Part shown: in pieces, positions 11,901 to 23,429 of the stretch
How positions within the stretch are numbered: the first letter of the stretch is position 1
Layout of the letters: every line of letters begins with the position of its first letter
Assembly (NCBI GenBank): GCA_039881045.1
Contig: JAYWVB010000087.1
Location: forward strand, 22,022 to 86,021
Length of the DNA: 64,000 nucleotides
DNA from: Chaetomium olivaceum
Taxonomy: Eukaryota; Ascomycota; Sordariomycetes; Sordariales; Chaetomiaceae
Direction of reading: 5' to 3'
Translations under genes and position numbers: made by a program
Notes under the pieces: generated by a model
What the model was told of the DNA's origin: nothing
Database searches by the model: none
The model's input: only the letters and a program-made list of their open reading frames with translations

Positions 11901-12642
11901 GCTAGACAAACCGGGAAACCGGCTTTCCTGCTATCACTTACACGGGCCCTCGCCCCCTTGATCCCTGTGACACATCCACCAACTCGATAGCCAGGGGCCC
12001 TGGCGCCAAGCCACATGGGTTCTCTGCCCGCCAGTCCCTCCGCCGGACCAGGGTGCATCGAGACCAATCGCCAGCACACCCAGCCAGCACCATGCAACCC
12101 AGCGTTGCTTTGCTTGCTCGCCTGTCCACTCTTTTGACCCTCCCCTCCCCTGTCGCCGTCCTCTCCCGCCTCGCTCCCTCCAAGCTTCCGGCGATCAACA
12201 CTCGTTTCTATCTTCCACTCGTTCGGGATCACCCACCAACATCTTCCCTGGGAGCTTGTCTGCCTGCGCCGCACCACGGCAGAAGGCAGCAGAGCTTCGA
12301 GCTTCAAGTTCGAGTTCTAGGTCTATCCGTCGAGCCACCAGTGACTCTCCTCCGCCGTCACCCACCTCAAAACTCCAACCGCTCCGGTGCCGATCCCGAG
12401 TGTCTGATCCCGTTCGCTATTTGGCTTGCAGGGCCTCCTGAAGCTGTCCATTCGCTATTTTGTAGTTGGCTCACGGGGTCATTACGTTTGCTGAATCCCG
12501 TACAGGAGACAGCTTCTCACTTGGAGGGGTATTTGGAAACCTAACCGGCAGTTGGCTCGGGGAGTCCAGCATTGTGCCGCTTTCAACGGCAAGGATCTAA
12601 TCGAAGCGGGAACCCAACCCGATACTTTGGGATACCGTCGCC
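8901..12642. other. Long intergenic region, no gene recognised
   Basis: About 3.7 kb between two plus-strand genes. It contains the GH16 3' end and the likely long 5' UTR and promoter of the glycosyltransferase (CT-rich near 12.1 kb and a poly-C/T stretch near 10.35 kb). Overlapping frames on both strands lack splice logic or motifs. Confidence 0.5.
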
Positions 12643-15414
12643 ATGGGGATCGGGAGTTATTTCAAGGCTGAGAAGCCTCAGGCGAAGCCGGCGGTTGCAC
12701 CAACCTCACCAAAGCGAAACAATGCGAGACATCAACAGCAGCCCTCGGTGTCGGAGAACCCAACACCATCTCTCCGGCCAGATTCCGAGCTTCAACCCCC
12801 AACACCCCGGTACAGCTCCCGGCCGCAGTCCATCTCGGGACGGTCGGTGAGATCGACGGGAAGTTCGGTCCTTGACGACATCAAGCACGAGGTTATGGTG
12901 AATTATCTCTATCAACAACAATGTTCGCATTTGTGGGTGTCGGATGGCAGCGGTGAAATCGAGGGGTTCTTCTGCGGAAGACGAGAGGGCAATACATGGC
13001 CTGCCCGCCGCAACTGGGCAACTCGCCCTTTGCGCTGGCTTGCGCTGCGCTCAATGTCCAGGTATGCTCAGGTCCCTTCAGGGGTTAAAGTGGTAAACAC
13101 TAACAGTGTCCAGTGCGCCATGACGGTCAACTCGAGAGTTATCAAAACCTTCTTGCAGTGGTCGCCAGACGCCGTCGACGTGCCCCTGATGAACGGCCTT
13201 CGCGTGCAAATTCTCCCACCATCGACGACCTTCCCCGCGCACGCAAGCACCAGTTTGCCGCCTTTGTCGCTTCCGAGGGTCTTTTGGTCGTGTGGGACGA
13301 CGATGCGCTGCACCTCGTACAAAGAGCCAAGGCTATCGAGTCGGAGCTGATGGAGCTGGTGTGGAAGGCTGGCGGTGACGATGACGAAGATGAGAAGGGA
13401 GGGCCGATCGTGACGGAGCCCGAGGTTGATGAGGAGAGCGGCGAGTTGAAGCCGGAAAAGAGGCCAGTTCACATGCTGAACACTTACCTGGTCAGCCTGA
13501 CCCTCATTCTCGTCACCGTCTCCCTTGGAGCAGCTTTCCGACAGCTAGCCATCGAGGTCTCGGTTGACGGCAGCTACCTTCGGCTCGCCCTCGTGGCCCT
13601 GTTCCCGGTTCAGATCTTCTTCACCCTCTTCTTCGCCCAGGTCATCTTCGGTTGCTTGGCCCAGATCTTTGGTCCCATTCGCCAGCTCACCATCAACTCC
13701 AAGTTCTACTCTGCTCGCCCCCCACCGAGATTGCGCACTTCCGTTCTGCCGCACGTTACGGTCCAATGCCCTGTGTACAAGGAAGGCCTCAACGGTGTCA
13801 TTGTTCCGACCGTCAAGTCTATTAAGCAAGCCATGTCAACATACGAGTTGCAGGGAGGGTCGGCCAACATGTTCATCAACGATGATGGCTTGCAGCTCAT
13901 CTCGGAAGAGGACCGCAGGGCGCGTATTGAGTTCTACGCCGACCACAGCATCGGCTGGGTTGCCCGTCCGAAGCACGGCGAGAACGGCTTCTTGCGCCGC
14001 GGCAAGTTTAAGAAGGCTTCCAACATGAACTTCGCCCTCATGATTTCCTGCAAGGTGGAGGAGAAGCTGGCTGCTATCCAGCGCACCCCCGACTGGTCGC
14101 AGCACGACGAAGCGCAGGCCTACGAGCAGGCCCTGAAGGAGGTTCTCGAGGAGGATGGCCGTGCCTGGGCCGATGGCAACATCCGCGTTGGCGACTACAT
14201 CTTACTCATCGACTCCGACACTCGTGTGCCCGCCGACTGCCTTCTGGATGCCGTCTCGGAAATGGAACTCTCGCCTGACGTTGGTATCATGCAGTTCTCG
14301 TCAGGTGTCATGCAGGTCGTCCACACTTACTTCGAGAACGGTATCACCTTCTTCACCAACCTCATCTACAGCGCCATTCGGTACACCGTCTCCAACGGCG
14401 ACGTCGCCCCCTTCGTCGGTCACAATGCTATCCTTCGCTGGTCTGCTATCCAAGAGGTCTCGTACGAGGATGAGGACGGCTATGAGAAGTTCTGGTCGGA
14501 AAGCCACGTGTCGGAGGACTTCGACATGTCCCTACGTCTACAATGCAGCGGCTACATTATCCGCCTGGCTGCCTGGGCTGGCGAAGGGTTCAAGGAGGGC
14601 GTGTCTCTCACTGTGTACGACGAGCTGGCCCGTTGGGAGAAGTACGCCTACGGCTGCAACGAGTTGCTCTTCCACCCGATGCGCAAGTGGATCTACAGGG
14701 GCCCCTTCACCCCCCTCTTCCGCCGCTTTCTCTTCTCCAACATCCGCTTCACATCCAAGATCACGGTCGTGTCTTATATCGGGACTTACTACGCTATTGG
14801 TGCAGCATGGATCATGACCAGCGTCAACTACTTCATCATGGGCTGGTTCAACGGCTACCTTGACAAGTACTACGTCGACTCGTGGCAAGTGTGGTTCTCG
14901 ATTATCATCGTGTTCAACGGGCTCGGCAACATTGCCCTGGCCGTCATGCGCTACCGAGTCGGCGAGCGCAACCTCCTGTACGCCCTGTACGAGAACTTCA
15001 AGTGGACCTTCCTGCTGGCCATCTTCCTGGGTGGTCTGTCATTGCACGTCTCGCAGGCGCTGCTGGCGCACATGTTTGAGATCGACATGACCTGGGGCGC
15101 TACCTCTAAGGAAGCTGAGTTTTCGAACTTCTTCATCGAAGTGCCTAAGGTGTTGAAGAAGGTGTGTACCCCTTGCCCCTTTTCTGCTCAAAGGTGTCTG
15201 ATCTCATCTTAACCGTTAACGCTAGTTTAAATTCTCCATGATCTTCGCCTCACTTTTCATCGCCGGCATGGTCATCCTTGCCGTCGCCCCCTTTATCCCT
15301 TACAGCTGGCACATCACCGATTTTGTCGCCATTCTGCCCATGGCCACCGTCGCCGGCTCGCATTTGCTGCTGCCACTAGCCCTCAACCCCGCGTTGATGA
15401 CATTCTCTTGGTAG
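12643..15414 (+). CDS. Family 2 glycosyltransferase, polytopic membrane protein (fungal GT2, ZtGT2-like)
   Basis: About 885 residues in three exons: 12643-13061, 13114-15161 and 15226-15414, with introns of 52 and 64 bp. The N-terminus is Ser/Pro-rich, followed by 'IKHEVMVNYLYQQQCSHLWVS'. Membrane helices ('TYLVSLTLILVTVSLGAAF' and the next one) precede a processive GT-A domain with 'TVQCPVYKEGL', the DxD-type DSDTR near residue 506, 'SEDFDMSLRLQ' near 606 and 'ARWEKYAYG' near 645. Several C-terminal helices follow, ending '...LNPALMTFSW'. Two single missing bases, one in the G run at 12963-12966 and one in the C run near 13216, restore the conserved frame. The family is related to cellulose/chitin/hyaluronan synthases, and members in plant-pathogenic fungi are needed for hyphal growth. 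The polysaccharide made here is unknown. Confidence 0.88.
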
Positions 15415-16061
15415 ACGTCCATCTTCCTTTCTTTTTACGGTAAATGTGTGCATATGTCGAGGCCGTGTGTGGTGGGGGTTGGTTTCACGTGCTGTTTAGA
15501 CTGGTGTTTTGCTGAGCCCTTCGCGGGACAACGTCTCATGTCATGACCTTTTCTTACTACCACTTAGTGTCTATTGATGCTTGGATACATAGATGGGGGG
15601 AACTGGGTTGGAGTTAATCTACGTAGGATAAACTGGTAATTATGTATCTTCAATCCTATTGAACCCTTCCAGAGTTAGTTCTGGGAGAGATTCGTCAAAA
15701 CAATCCACTTTCTTCCTTGCGTAATAGCCGTGTATATAGTACCTATATCATATCATGTCTTTGTGCGGTATCTCTAACCACAACCGATTTAGGGTCCTAA
15801 TATCGAGTTCGACATAACGGGCCTGCGATACTCACACACGTGATGTCGCAGCGGTAATGGATTACTTCCTTCTCGTTAAACGACGGGGCAGCCAGCCACT
15901 CAGAACATGCCTCACTGCAGGCTTCATCTCTTTGCCCCGCACGTTAGTTAGAGGAGCCGGAAAGAATTCCGTGCCAGAAAACTAAAAGGCTACACAGTAC
16001 ATGTCCACCACATTCCTTGGGCTCATCTGTGTAACAGGAGACTGGGCCTAAGTCCAACGAG
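15415..16061. other. Intergenic region between GT2 and the HET-ankyrin gene
   Basis: About 650 bp with no open frame of note. It holds the GT2 3' UTR and the HET gene promoter. Confidence 0.5.
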
Positions 16062-18854
16062 ATGACCTCGATGGGCAACTTCACCTCCCCTCCAGAAGCC
16101 TCCGGGAATCGGGTCTCCGGTGGCCTTGGGGATGAATACGTCTACTCTCCTCTGCCAGAGCATGGAACTATTCGCTTGCTGCGTCTGATGCCGCACCCGG
16201 ACATGGAAGCCCCTTTACAATGCGAGCTCTTCGAGTATCCCTTGCGGAAAGCACGGCAAGGACTGCATATGTACGAGGCCTTGTCGTATGTTTGGGGTTC
16301 TGAGGAAGACCAAAAGTCCATCTACATCCGGACAGACAATAAAAGAAACGGCTCTTCTACCTCTCCTTCCGCTGGAAACAACCATCGTTTGCTTGTCACG
16401 GCAAATCTCCACGCCGCGCTTTCACACCTTCGAGATGAGCTTTTCGAACGGATCATGTGGATAGATGCCATCTGTATCAACCAGAAAGACAGCATCGAAA
16501 AGGGACGGCAGGTTCGGTTCATGGCCGAGATATACGCGAGTGCCAATAACATCACTGTTTGGCTTGGGGAGGCCACAAGTGATAGCGGCCAAGCTTTCGA
16601 AGCACTACGCAAGGCTGCCACGGGCCGGTACCCACAGCACGCCATCGACGAGCCGACCCAGCAAGCAATTCTCTCTCTACTTGAACGGCCATGGTTCCAA
16701 CGAGTTTGGGTACGGTAAACGTCAATTCAAAGGACGGATGGGTTATGGGTTTGCTGACAAGCCACCACTTTGATCCAGGTCGTTCAAGAGGCTGCGGCAG
16801 CTCGACATATCCTGATGAAGTGTGGTCCTGATGAAGTTGATGGATTTGCGCTGTGCTCGGGCCTCACAGCATTGAACCTGTCCTACACCGCCCACCCAGA
16901 CCTGCAAGGTCTGATACCTCCAATGACTTACCTTATACAAGATGCCATCTTCCGGTCTCGGTATGGGAGGAGTCAGCCTGAAACAAGTCAGCCAGGCACA
17001 TTCTCCCTCAACATCCATCCTCTAGGCGAGCTAATGGATATGTACCGCTCCCGCAAGGCCACAAATCGTCTCGACAGGATATATGCCTTGCTCGGTATGA
17101 GCTCTGATGATCCGGGGGCGGCGGGGTTATCAGTCGACTACAACCTCCCGTGGGGGAGAGTTTTCAAGAAATTCACCCAATTCCTTCTTTCCCACCAAGT
17201 GTCTGTGGATACATGGGATGACTGCGCCGTGGCGGTGATTCAAGGCAAAGGCCACATCTGGGGAGGGGTATACGAGGTTGGCTTGGACGATACCCGAGGG
17301 GATGTACAGCACATTTACATCGCCTGGAAGGATGCGCGTGGCCATTTCGGTCAATCCTTACAGGAGACATCTCGACACATCCTTCGGGCCTCCGCGCAGC
17401 CTATCCGCGTAGGAGATGCTGTCTGTTTTCTACAAGGTGCACCGAAACCCACAATAGTCAGGTTCCAAAAGGCCTATTCACAAATCATCATGATTACAGC
17501 TCCCTTGGAAGAGACACTTGAAGAGATGGACCAAGAGACATGTAAAAAGGCAGATGAAAAGTGGTCGAGACTTCTGTCATATATCCCAACCTCCCTAACA
17601 GACTTCGTGATGATTTGGGACTGGGACGCACCTCAACACGATTCACACGAACGAGGCTATGAACCCTTCATCAGCAGTCGAGGCCCCCCGAGACCTTGGA
17701 CAGAGTCGCAAGACCATTTCGTCAAAGCCACCAGATGGTGGAATTTCGGATTATTGCTGAATAGCTTTGAACTATACAAAGACGCATGGGTATATTTTCA
17801 AGATGCTGTTGAGGCGTATATCACTGCATTGACAAATACGGCGACTTCTCCAGACTATTCCGCTTGGACGGTGGCGGATGAAGAGGCACGGATGGCAATG
17901 GACGACTTGGTCATTGGAGAAAAAAGCGCCCTTGCTGAGGCCGACAGCTCTAACGACGACACGGCGCCACTGTTTTGGGCTGTAGAAAAGGGGCATGAGA
18001 GCCTCGTGAAGGTGCTGCTTGATAAAGGCGCTCCTTGTGAAGTTGACCCCAGCATTGAATTCACACCGCTATTCTGCGCTATAGAGAAGGGACACGAGAG
18101 AATCATGCAGCTGCTACTTGATAAAGGTGCTATCCTTCATACTCAGACCAGTGATGACCGGCCAAGGCTGGAGTGGGCTGCAGAGCAGGGACACGTAGGC
18201 ATCGTGAGGTGGCTGCTGCTTAACAACGGCGACGACTATTTGAATTCAGATGGTATCCACTACCACGCGAACGAGGCACTTTCGGCTGCCGCTCAGGCGG
18301 GCCACGACAAGATCGTTCAGATACTCCTTGATAACTGTCCCGGCGTGGATGGATTTGGCTCCTATGACGGCAATTCACTTCATGTTGCTGCTCTTGGAGG
18401 TCACGACAAGGTAGTTCAGATATTACTCGAGAAGGGCGCCGATGTGAATGCTGGGACTAGGAGGTTTAGGTATGTGCACCATACTGCTGCGCTTGGAGGC
18501 CACGACAAGACTGTTCAGATGCCCCTTGGGGGCGGTGCCCGTGTGGATAGGTTTGGCGCCTCTGACGGCAATCCACTTCAGGTTGCTGCTCTTGGAGGCC
18601 ACGACAAGGTGGTTCAGATGTTACTCGAGAAGGGCGCCGATGTGAATGCTAAGGCTGGCTCGTTTGGCTCTGCGCTTCAGGCTGCCTCTTATGAAGGCCA
18701 CAAGAAGACCGTTCAGATACTACTTGAGAAGGGCGCGGATGTGAATGCTCAGGGTGGCTTATGTGGGAGTGCGCTTCAGGCTGCCTCCTTGCAAGCGCAC
18801 GAGGAGATTGTTCAGATATTACTGGAATGGGGCGCCAATAGGTTGAACGAGTAG
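16062..18854 (+). CDS. HET domain protein with C-terminal ankyrin repeats
   Basis: 907 residues in two exons, 16062-16709 and 16779-18854; the 69-bp intron (GTACGG...CCAG) is phase 0 and joins 'QRVW' to 'VVQEA'. The HET (heterokaryon incompatibility) domain shows its three blocks: YEALSYVWG (71-79), MWIDAICINQ (132-141) and 'RPWFQRVWVVQEAAAA'. 'RKATNRLDRIYALLGMSSDD' is also typical. From about residue 610 to the end there are seven to eight ankyrin repeats, several almost identical ('LGGHDKVVQ...LLEKGADVNA'). HET proteins trigger cell death on recognition of non-self. The near-identical repeats suggest a fast-evolving recognition surface. The gene is intact with no frame breaks, and its function as an incompatibility or innate-immunity protein is inferred from family. 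Confidence 0.92.
18385..18775 (+). repeat. Near-identical ankyrin-coding repeats
   Basis: The unit around 18385-18455 recurs at about 18580-18650, 195 bp (two ankyrin repeats, 65 codons) away, with only a handful of base differences. A third, more diverged match lies near 18680-18745. Third-codon positions are also conserved, so the duplication is recent or the repeats are kept alike by exchange. Confidence 0.7.
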
Positions 18855-19396
18855 CGAAGTTAGGCTTAGGCCGAATATCAGTTCTGAAACAGTCATTGTA
18901 GAGATATGGGCAGTGAAACGGAATGAGACATTCTTCCTCACCCACCCTGGCGGCCGGCTCTCTTTAGACCGACTCGGCACGGGGGGTTCGGCGGGGCACA
19001 CTCAGGATTTGATAAGATGTTTAGCACATCCTGGAGGTAATTCCACAGCCTTGGGAGGTCCGAATGGAATACCGGACCTGCTCATCAACGCCAGCATGGC
19101 TAAATCAAAGTCAAGAAACAACCAAAACAGTTCCTTCTATTATGCCCACACCCAAACGCCTTTAACTAAGCCAGACCCTCTATCTATCCCTTACTTTTTG
19201 TCCAACCCAGATGCAAAACACACATCAAGTCTAAGTTGGCTGAGTCTACCAACATATAGTATATCAACCGACCGACCGCCAGCTCGCTCATGGCTCGGTT
19301 CGTAGTTCGTAGTTCGTCAAAAGAGAGACACCCAAGACAGCTCACCAGGTACCATCAACTCTCCACTGGTACCCCACACGCACAGCACCCTCTCCC
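18855..19396. other. Convergent intergenic region
   Basis: 3' ends of the HET-ankyrin gene (plus) and EF-3 (minus) face each other. Nothing coding was recognised. Confidence 0.5.
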
Positions 19397-22300
19397 TTAC
19401 TCCGCCTCATCATCGGTATCCAGCGGCTTAGGCGTGCCCTTGGGGCTATTCAACCACTCGATATGCCTCAGCCTACGGCGGGCCTCCTTCTCCTTGAGCT
19501 CCTTCTTCGTCAACTTCTTCTTCTTCTTGGCCCTGAACTTCATGCTCTCGCCCGTGACGCCGCCATTGTCCTCGGCGCCGCTGTTCACGGCGCTGCTGAC
19601 GGCGCTGGAGCTGAGGGCCGGGGTGTTGAGGCCGCTGTTGATGGCCGAGGCGGGTTTGCTGGCGCCGCTGTCCTCGAAGCGGTCAAGAGAGGCGGCGGAC
19701 GCGCCACGGTGGGCGACGCGGCCGTCGTAGACGTGCCACTGCTCCGAGGCGAGGGCGCCGACGAACTCTTCGTTGTGGGAGATCATGACAACGCCGCCAC
19801 GGAAGTCGCGAATGGCGACGGCCAGACCGCCGAGCGAGTCGCGGTCCAAGAAGTTAGTCGGTTCGTCGAGGACGAGCAGATGGGGGTTGTTCCACATGGC
19901 GCCGGCAATAACGACCTTGACCTTTTGACCGCCGGACAACGAGCCGATCTCGTTGTGGTTGGCAATCTCGGGGTCGAGACCGAGATCCTCAAAATGCTTG
20001 GAGATGACGGAGGGCTGGAGTTCACGGTAGCCGAGGCCTTCACGCGAGGCTTCGTGGTCGTCGAATTCTTGGACAAGCTTGGAGAAGCCCAGTTCGAGCA
20101 GTGTCTCGCGCGAGAATTGCGAGTTGTGCTTGGGGAGGAACCCGCGCCATTTCCTGGGTATGTCAGTATAAGAGGGAAACAACATGGGGGCATAAAGTGA
20201 GGGAACTTACACCTCGTATTGGAAGGTCTTCTTGTACTTTTGCCGACCGACAAGGGACTCGATCTGCCGTTTGGCTATACCCTCACCAACATCGACGAAT
20301 TTGTCCATCTGTTCCCGGTCCGCGTCGGATAGGATACGCGTCTGCTTCATGTGCACCTCACGATCGTCACCGTGGGCGTACCGCCATTGCAAATATTGGT
20401 TGGGCGTCTTCTCGAGATGCATTTCCACGTGTTCGAGCGCGTGTTGCTTAATGTAGCCAATACGCAAGTTGGGATGCTTCTCGACCTTGCCGGAGACAGG
20501 GATCACCTCGCCCGTCAGGAGCTTGATCAGAGTTGACTTGCCGGCACCGTTGGGGCCAATGATAGCGACACGAGACGACAGCGTGAGCTGGCAGGAAACA
20601 TCGCTCAGTGACGGCTTGGGTGCGTTGGGGTAAGTGTACGAGACGTTGGTCATACGGATGATAGCGCGTGTATGGGATTTGACGCCCGAGAGAATACCAG
20701 GAGGCGGGAACTTGAATTGGACGTTCGAGGCCGACAGAGTGTAGTAGCTCTTGGCCTCGGGGCGGACCTGGACAAAGGCGGCGAGGTTGCCCTTGTAGTG
20801 GCCCAGTTTCTTGCCGGGTTCGTAGTGGTAGATATCGGTTGTGACCTCGTCGAGGAAACCAGAGTCGTGGGACACGATCAAGCTGGTGATGTCGGTGTGC
20901 GACTTGAGGTAGGTCTCCAGCCATTTGATGTTTGTGACGTCGAGATGATTGGTAGGTTCATCCAGCAGCAGAACATCAGCTCTTTGGAGCATGGCACGGG
21001 CCAGGGCCAACTTCATCTTCCAACCGCCTGACAGCGAGCCGACTTTTTGAGACTGCCGGCCCTCGGGACCGCTTGTGAAGCCGAACTCTTCCAAAACAGA
21101 CGAGATTCTCTCCTTGCCCTCTTTGGCGATGGTAGGGTCCTTAGAGACAAACTCGAGGATGCTGATGTCAGCATCCTCACCTTGGTTGTGCTCAACATAG
21201 CAAGTCCGCAGGACATCCTGAGACGGGAAGCCTTCCAGCTTGCCACTAGCAATACTCCTCATCAGCGTCGACTTTCCGGCACCATTCCTGCCACAGAGAC
21301 CGTAGCGGTGACCCTTGAGCAGTCGGAGATTCGTGTGTGAAAGCAGAAGCATGCCGCCGTAAGCGAGCGAGAAGTCGGCGTTGACGATCTCGGTTTCGCC
21401 GTCATCCTCCTTCTCGGGAACGCCGTACTTGCGGTGGTCTTCCTCAACATAGAAATTCTGGACGGAAGCAGCAATGGCCTCCGCCGCGGGAGTCAGAGAC
21501 TGTAGATACTGGATAATCCTGGGAGAAATGCGGTCCAACTGGCGGTGGTTGACGTCTTCGCTGACCATTTCGCTGATGTACGGGCGCGCCAAGTTGTAGG
21601 CATCCAGGTCACCAGCAAGGCCGCCATTTTTCTTGATCTCGCTGTCGAGGACCTTGGCGACGTCATCAGCTGTGGTACGCTCGACGACGGCGGTTTTGTC
21701 GTCTCCCATGGCCTTGTCCATAACGCCGAGGGCGCGTGTCGCCAGCTCGCGCACTTCGGGGAGCGAAGCCCTGTCAACGACGCTCTTAACGCCGGGCTGG
21801 AGCTTCGGCAAGAAAGTCCGGGCCTCGATGGGGTCATGGACGAGCTTGGTCAAGTTCTCGGTAATGACGACTGTCTGGCGGAGTACTTCTTGTGGTGTGG
21901 TCGGGTTGTTGAGAGAACGCTCGAGGAAGGGTGTGAGCAGAGCGAGAACGGGCGAAGTCACGATGGCAACAAAAGTGGTCTGCGAGAGGGCGTGAATGGC
22001 CTTTTGCACGGCCTCGGTTGAGGGGTGGTGCATGGTGTCGATCAGGAGGGGAATGCGCGGGGCAACGTCGTCGTTGGACAGCAGGGTGGTCAAGGAGGTC
22101 ATGGTCTTGACGGCCTGCTTCTCCACCTCGGTCTTCATGTCAAGCATGCCGTTCTCGACAATGGGAATGAGTGTTGCAAGCTTGGCGCCCATAGCTTCCC
22201 GTAAAAGGTCCTGCTCCTGTGCCTGCTCCTTTGTGCTCCCCAGTGTGATCTTGGCCTTGTCGGCCATCTTTTGCATCAGCTTCAAGGCACCCACAACACC

Positions 22301-22822
22301 CTGCCACTTCCCGCCGGATTTCTTGATGTATGTGATGAGCGCGGGCAAGAGCCCCACGACCATGGCCTCGGCGCTCAGGTTGGAGAAGAGGGCATCGATG
22401 CCGTACTGGGCAGCGTCGCGCACGACGGCACCCTTGTCGGCGAGGGCATCGAGCGCGCAGCCGAGAATGCCACCATCTTGGAGGAGGAAGACAATTTCGC
22501 TGATGGGCTGTCGGGCGGGGAAACGCTCAAATAGAGCGCCGAGGAGGTTTTGAGCGCTCTCGCGACGAAGACCGCTCTTCTTGTCGGCGGCGGCCTTCTT
22601 GACTTCGGCGAGGACGCCGTAGTAATTCAAGCCTTTGAAGCCGAGTGAGTTGAGCAGCAGCTCGGAAAGCCCGTAGCAGGCGTCGATAGAAGCGGATGAG
22701 GTCTTGGCGGTGAAGATGGTGTCAATAACGGATGATACTTCGGCTTGGGTGGGGGCCGGGGCGGCGCCGTCGGGGGGCTTGATGGGCACCGTCATGGTTG
22801 GCGGCGAGACAGGGTGTGGCAT
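19397..22822 (-). CDS. Translation elongation factor 3 (EF-3), ABC-F ATPase
   Basis: 1122 residues from two exons, 22822-20211 and 20153-19397, with a 57-bp phase-2 intron. The N-terminal half is HEAT-repeat-like. Two ABC cassettes follow. The first has 'GLCGRNGAGKSTL', signature 'LSGGWKMKLALAR' and Walker B 'VLLLDEPTNHLD'; the second has 'IIGPNGAGKSTL', signature 'SLSGGQKVKVVIA' and 'LLVLDEPTNFLD'. The chromodomain-type insertion ('FQYEVKWRGF') spans the intron. A Lys-rich C-terminal tail 'KKKKKLTKKELKEKEARRR' is characteristic of EF-3. The protein promotes release of deacylated tRNA from the ribosomal E site and is essentially fungal. It is a little longer than yeast EF-3 (about 1044). An alternative start lies ten codons downstream (MTVPIKPP). 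No frame breaks were seen. Confidence 0.96.
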
Positions 22823-23153
22823 ACTCTGTTGGGTGGTTTTTGGTTATTTAGTTTCGGCACAGCGCAATTTGGAATGATCTGAAAAATGCGCGAGCCTGAC
22901 AGACACCCGTTTTGCAACTCGGGAGCGTGCTGTGGAGGACGGAAGGGGAGGGATTGGGTTCTGATGGGGCGCAGGTTTTGTGGTTGGCGGCCAGCGCAAT
23001 TGCCCCGCGCCTGTTCTCGAAATTTTGCCAGGCGTCGCGCTATCTGGCGTGAAATTTCTCTTATCTGGTCAGGAAGCCCCACCATTCAGCCCGCCAATGA
23101 GGGGCATGTGGGCCACCATGTGCGAGGGATGGCTCGAAATCTCACTGAACCTA

Positions 23154-23427
23154 CGGAGTATGGGGCCAAAAGTGTTCACCCGCCAAGAAGTACCTTGGCT
23201 GAGTCAGCACGGTCTCCATCTAGATTTAGTCATTGTTCATACTGTATTTGCCAACCGCTAAATCCTAGAAGGATTTAGCGGTCACTGCGTTATTCTCTAG
23301 GGGGCTTGCCTCCAATTGCTCAGAGGCTAATGCGCTAACGCCCAGGGCTTGCCCGTGCGAATGCGTACAGTGGACACAGACCAAGAGCGACTTGGGCTTG
23401 GGTGAACACTTTTGGCCCCATACTCCG
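23154..23427. mobile_element. MITE with perfect 28-bp terminal inverted repeats and TA duplication
   Basis: Bases 23154-23181 (CGGAGTATGGGGCCAAAAGT...) are the exact reverse complement of 23400-23427, and both ends abut TA (23152-23153 and 23428-23429). A 274-bp non-coding element with TA duplication fits a Tc1/mariner/pogo-type MITE. Inside it a perfect 12-bp stem (23254-23265 with 23271-23282) and a 5-nt loop form a strong hairpin. Perfect TIRs point to recent insertion. No transposase in the window has matching ends that could be recognised. Confidence 0.85.
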
Positions 23428-23429
23428 TA

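Noticed and set aside
7401..15414. Calling GH16 and GT2 pseudogenes because of their frame breaks
   Set aside because: All flanking sequence is conserved and the corrections are single bases; consensus error is the simpler reading.
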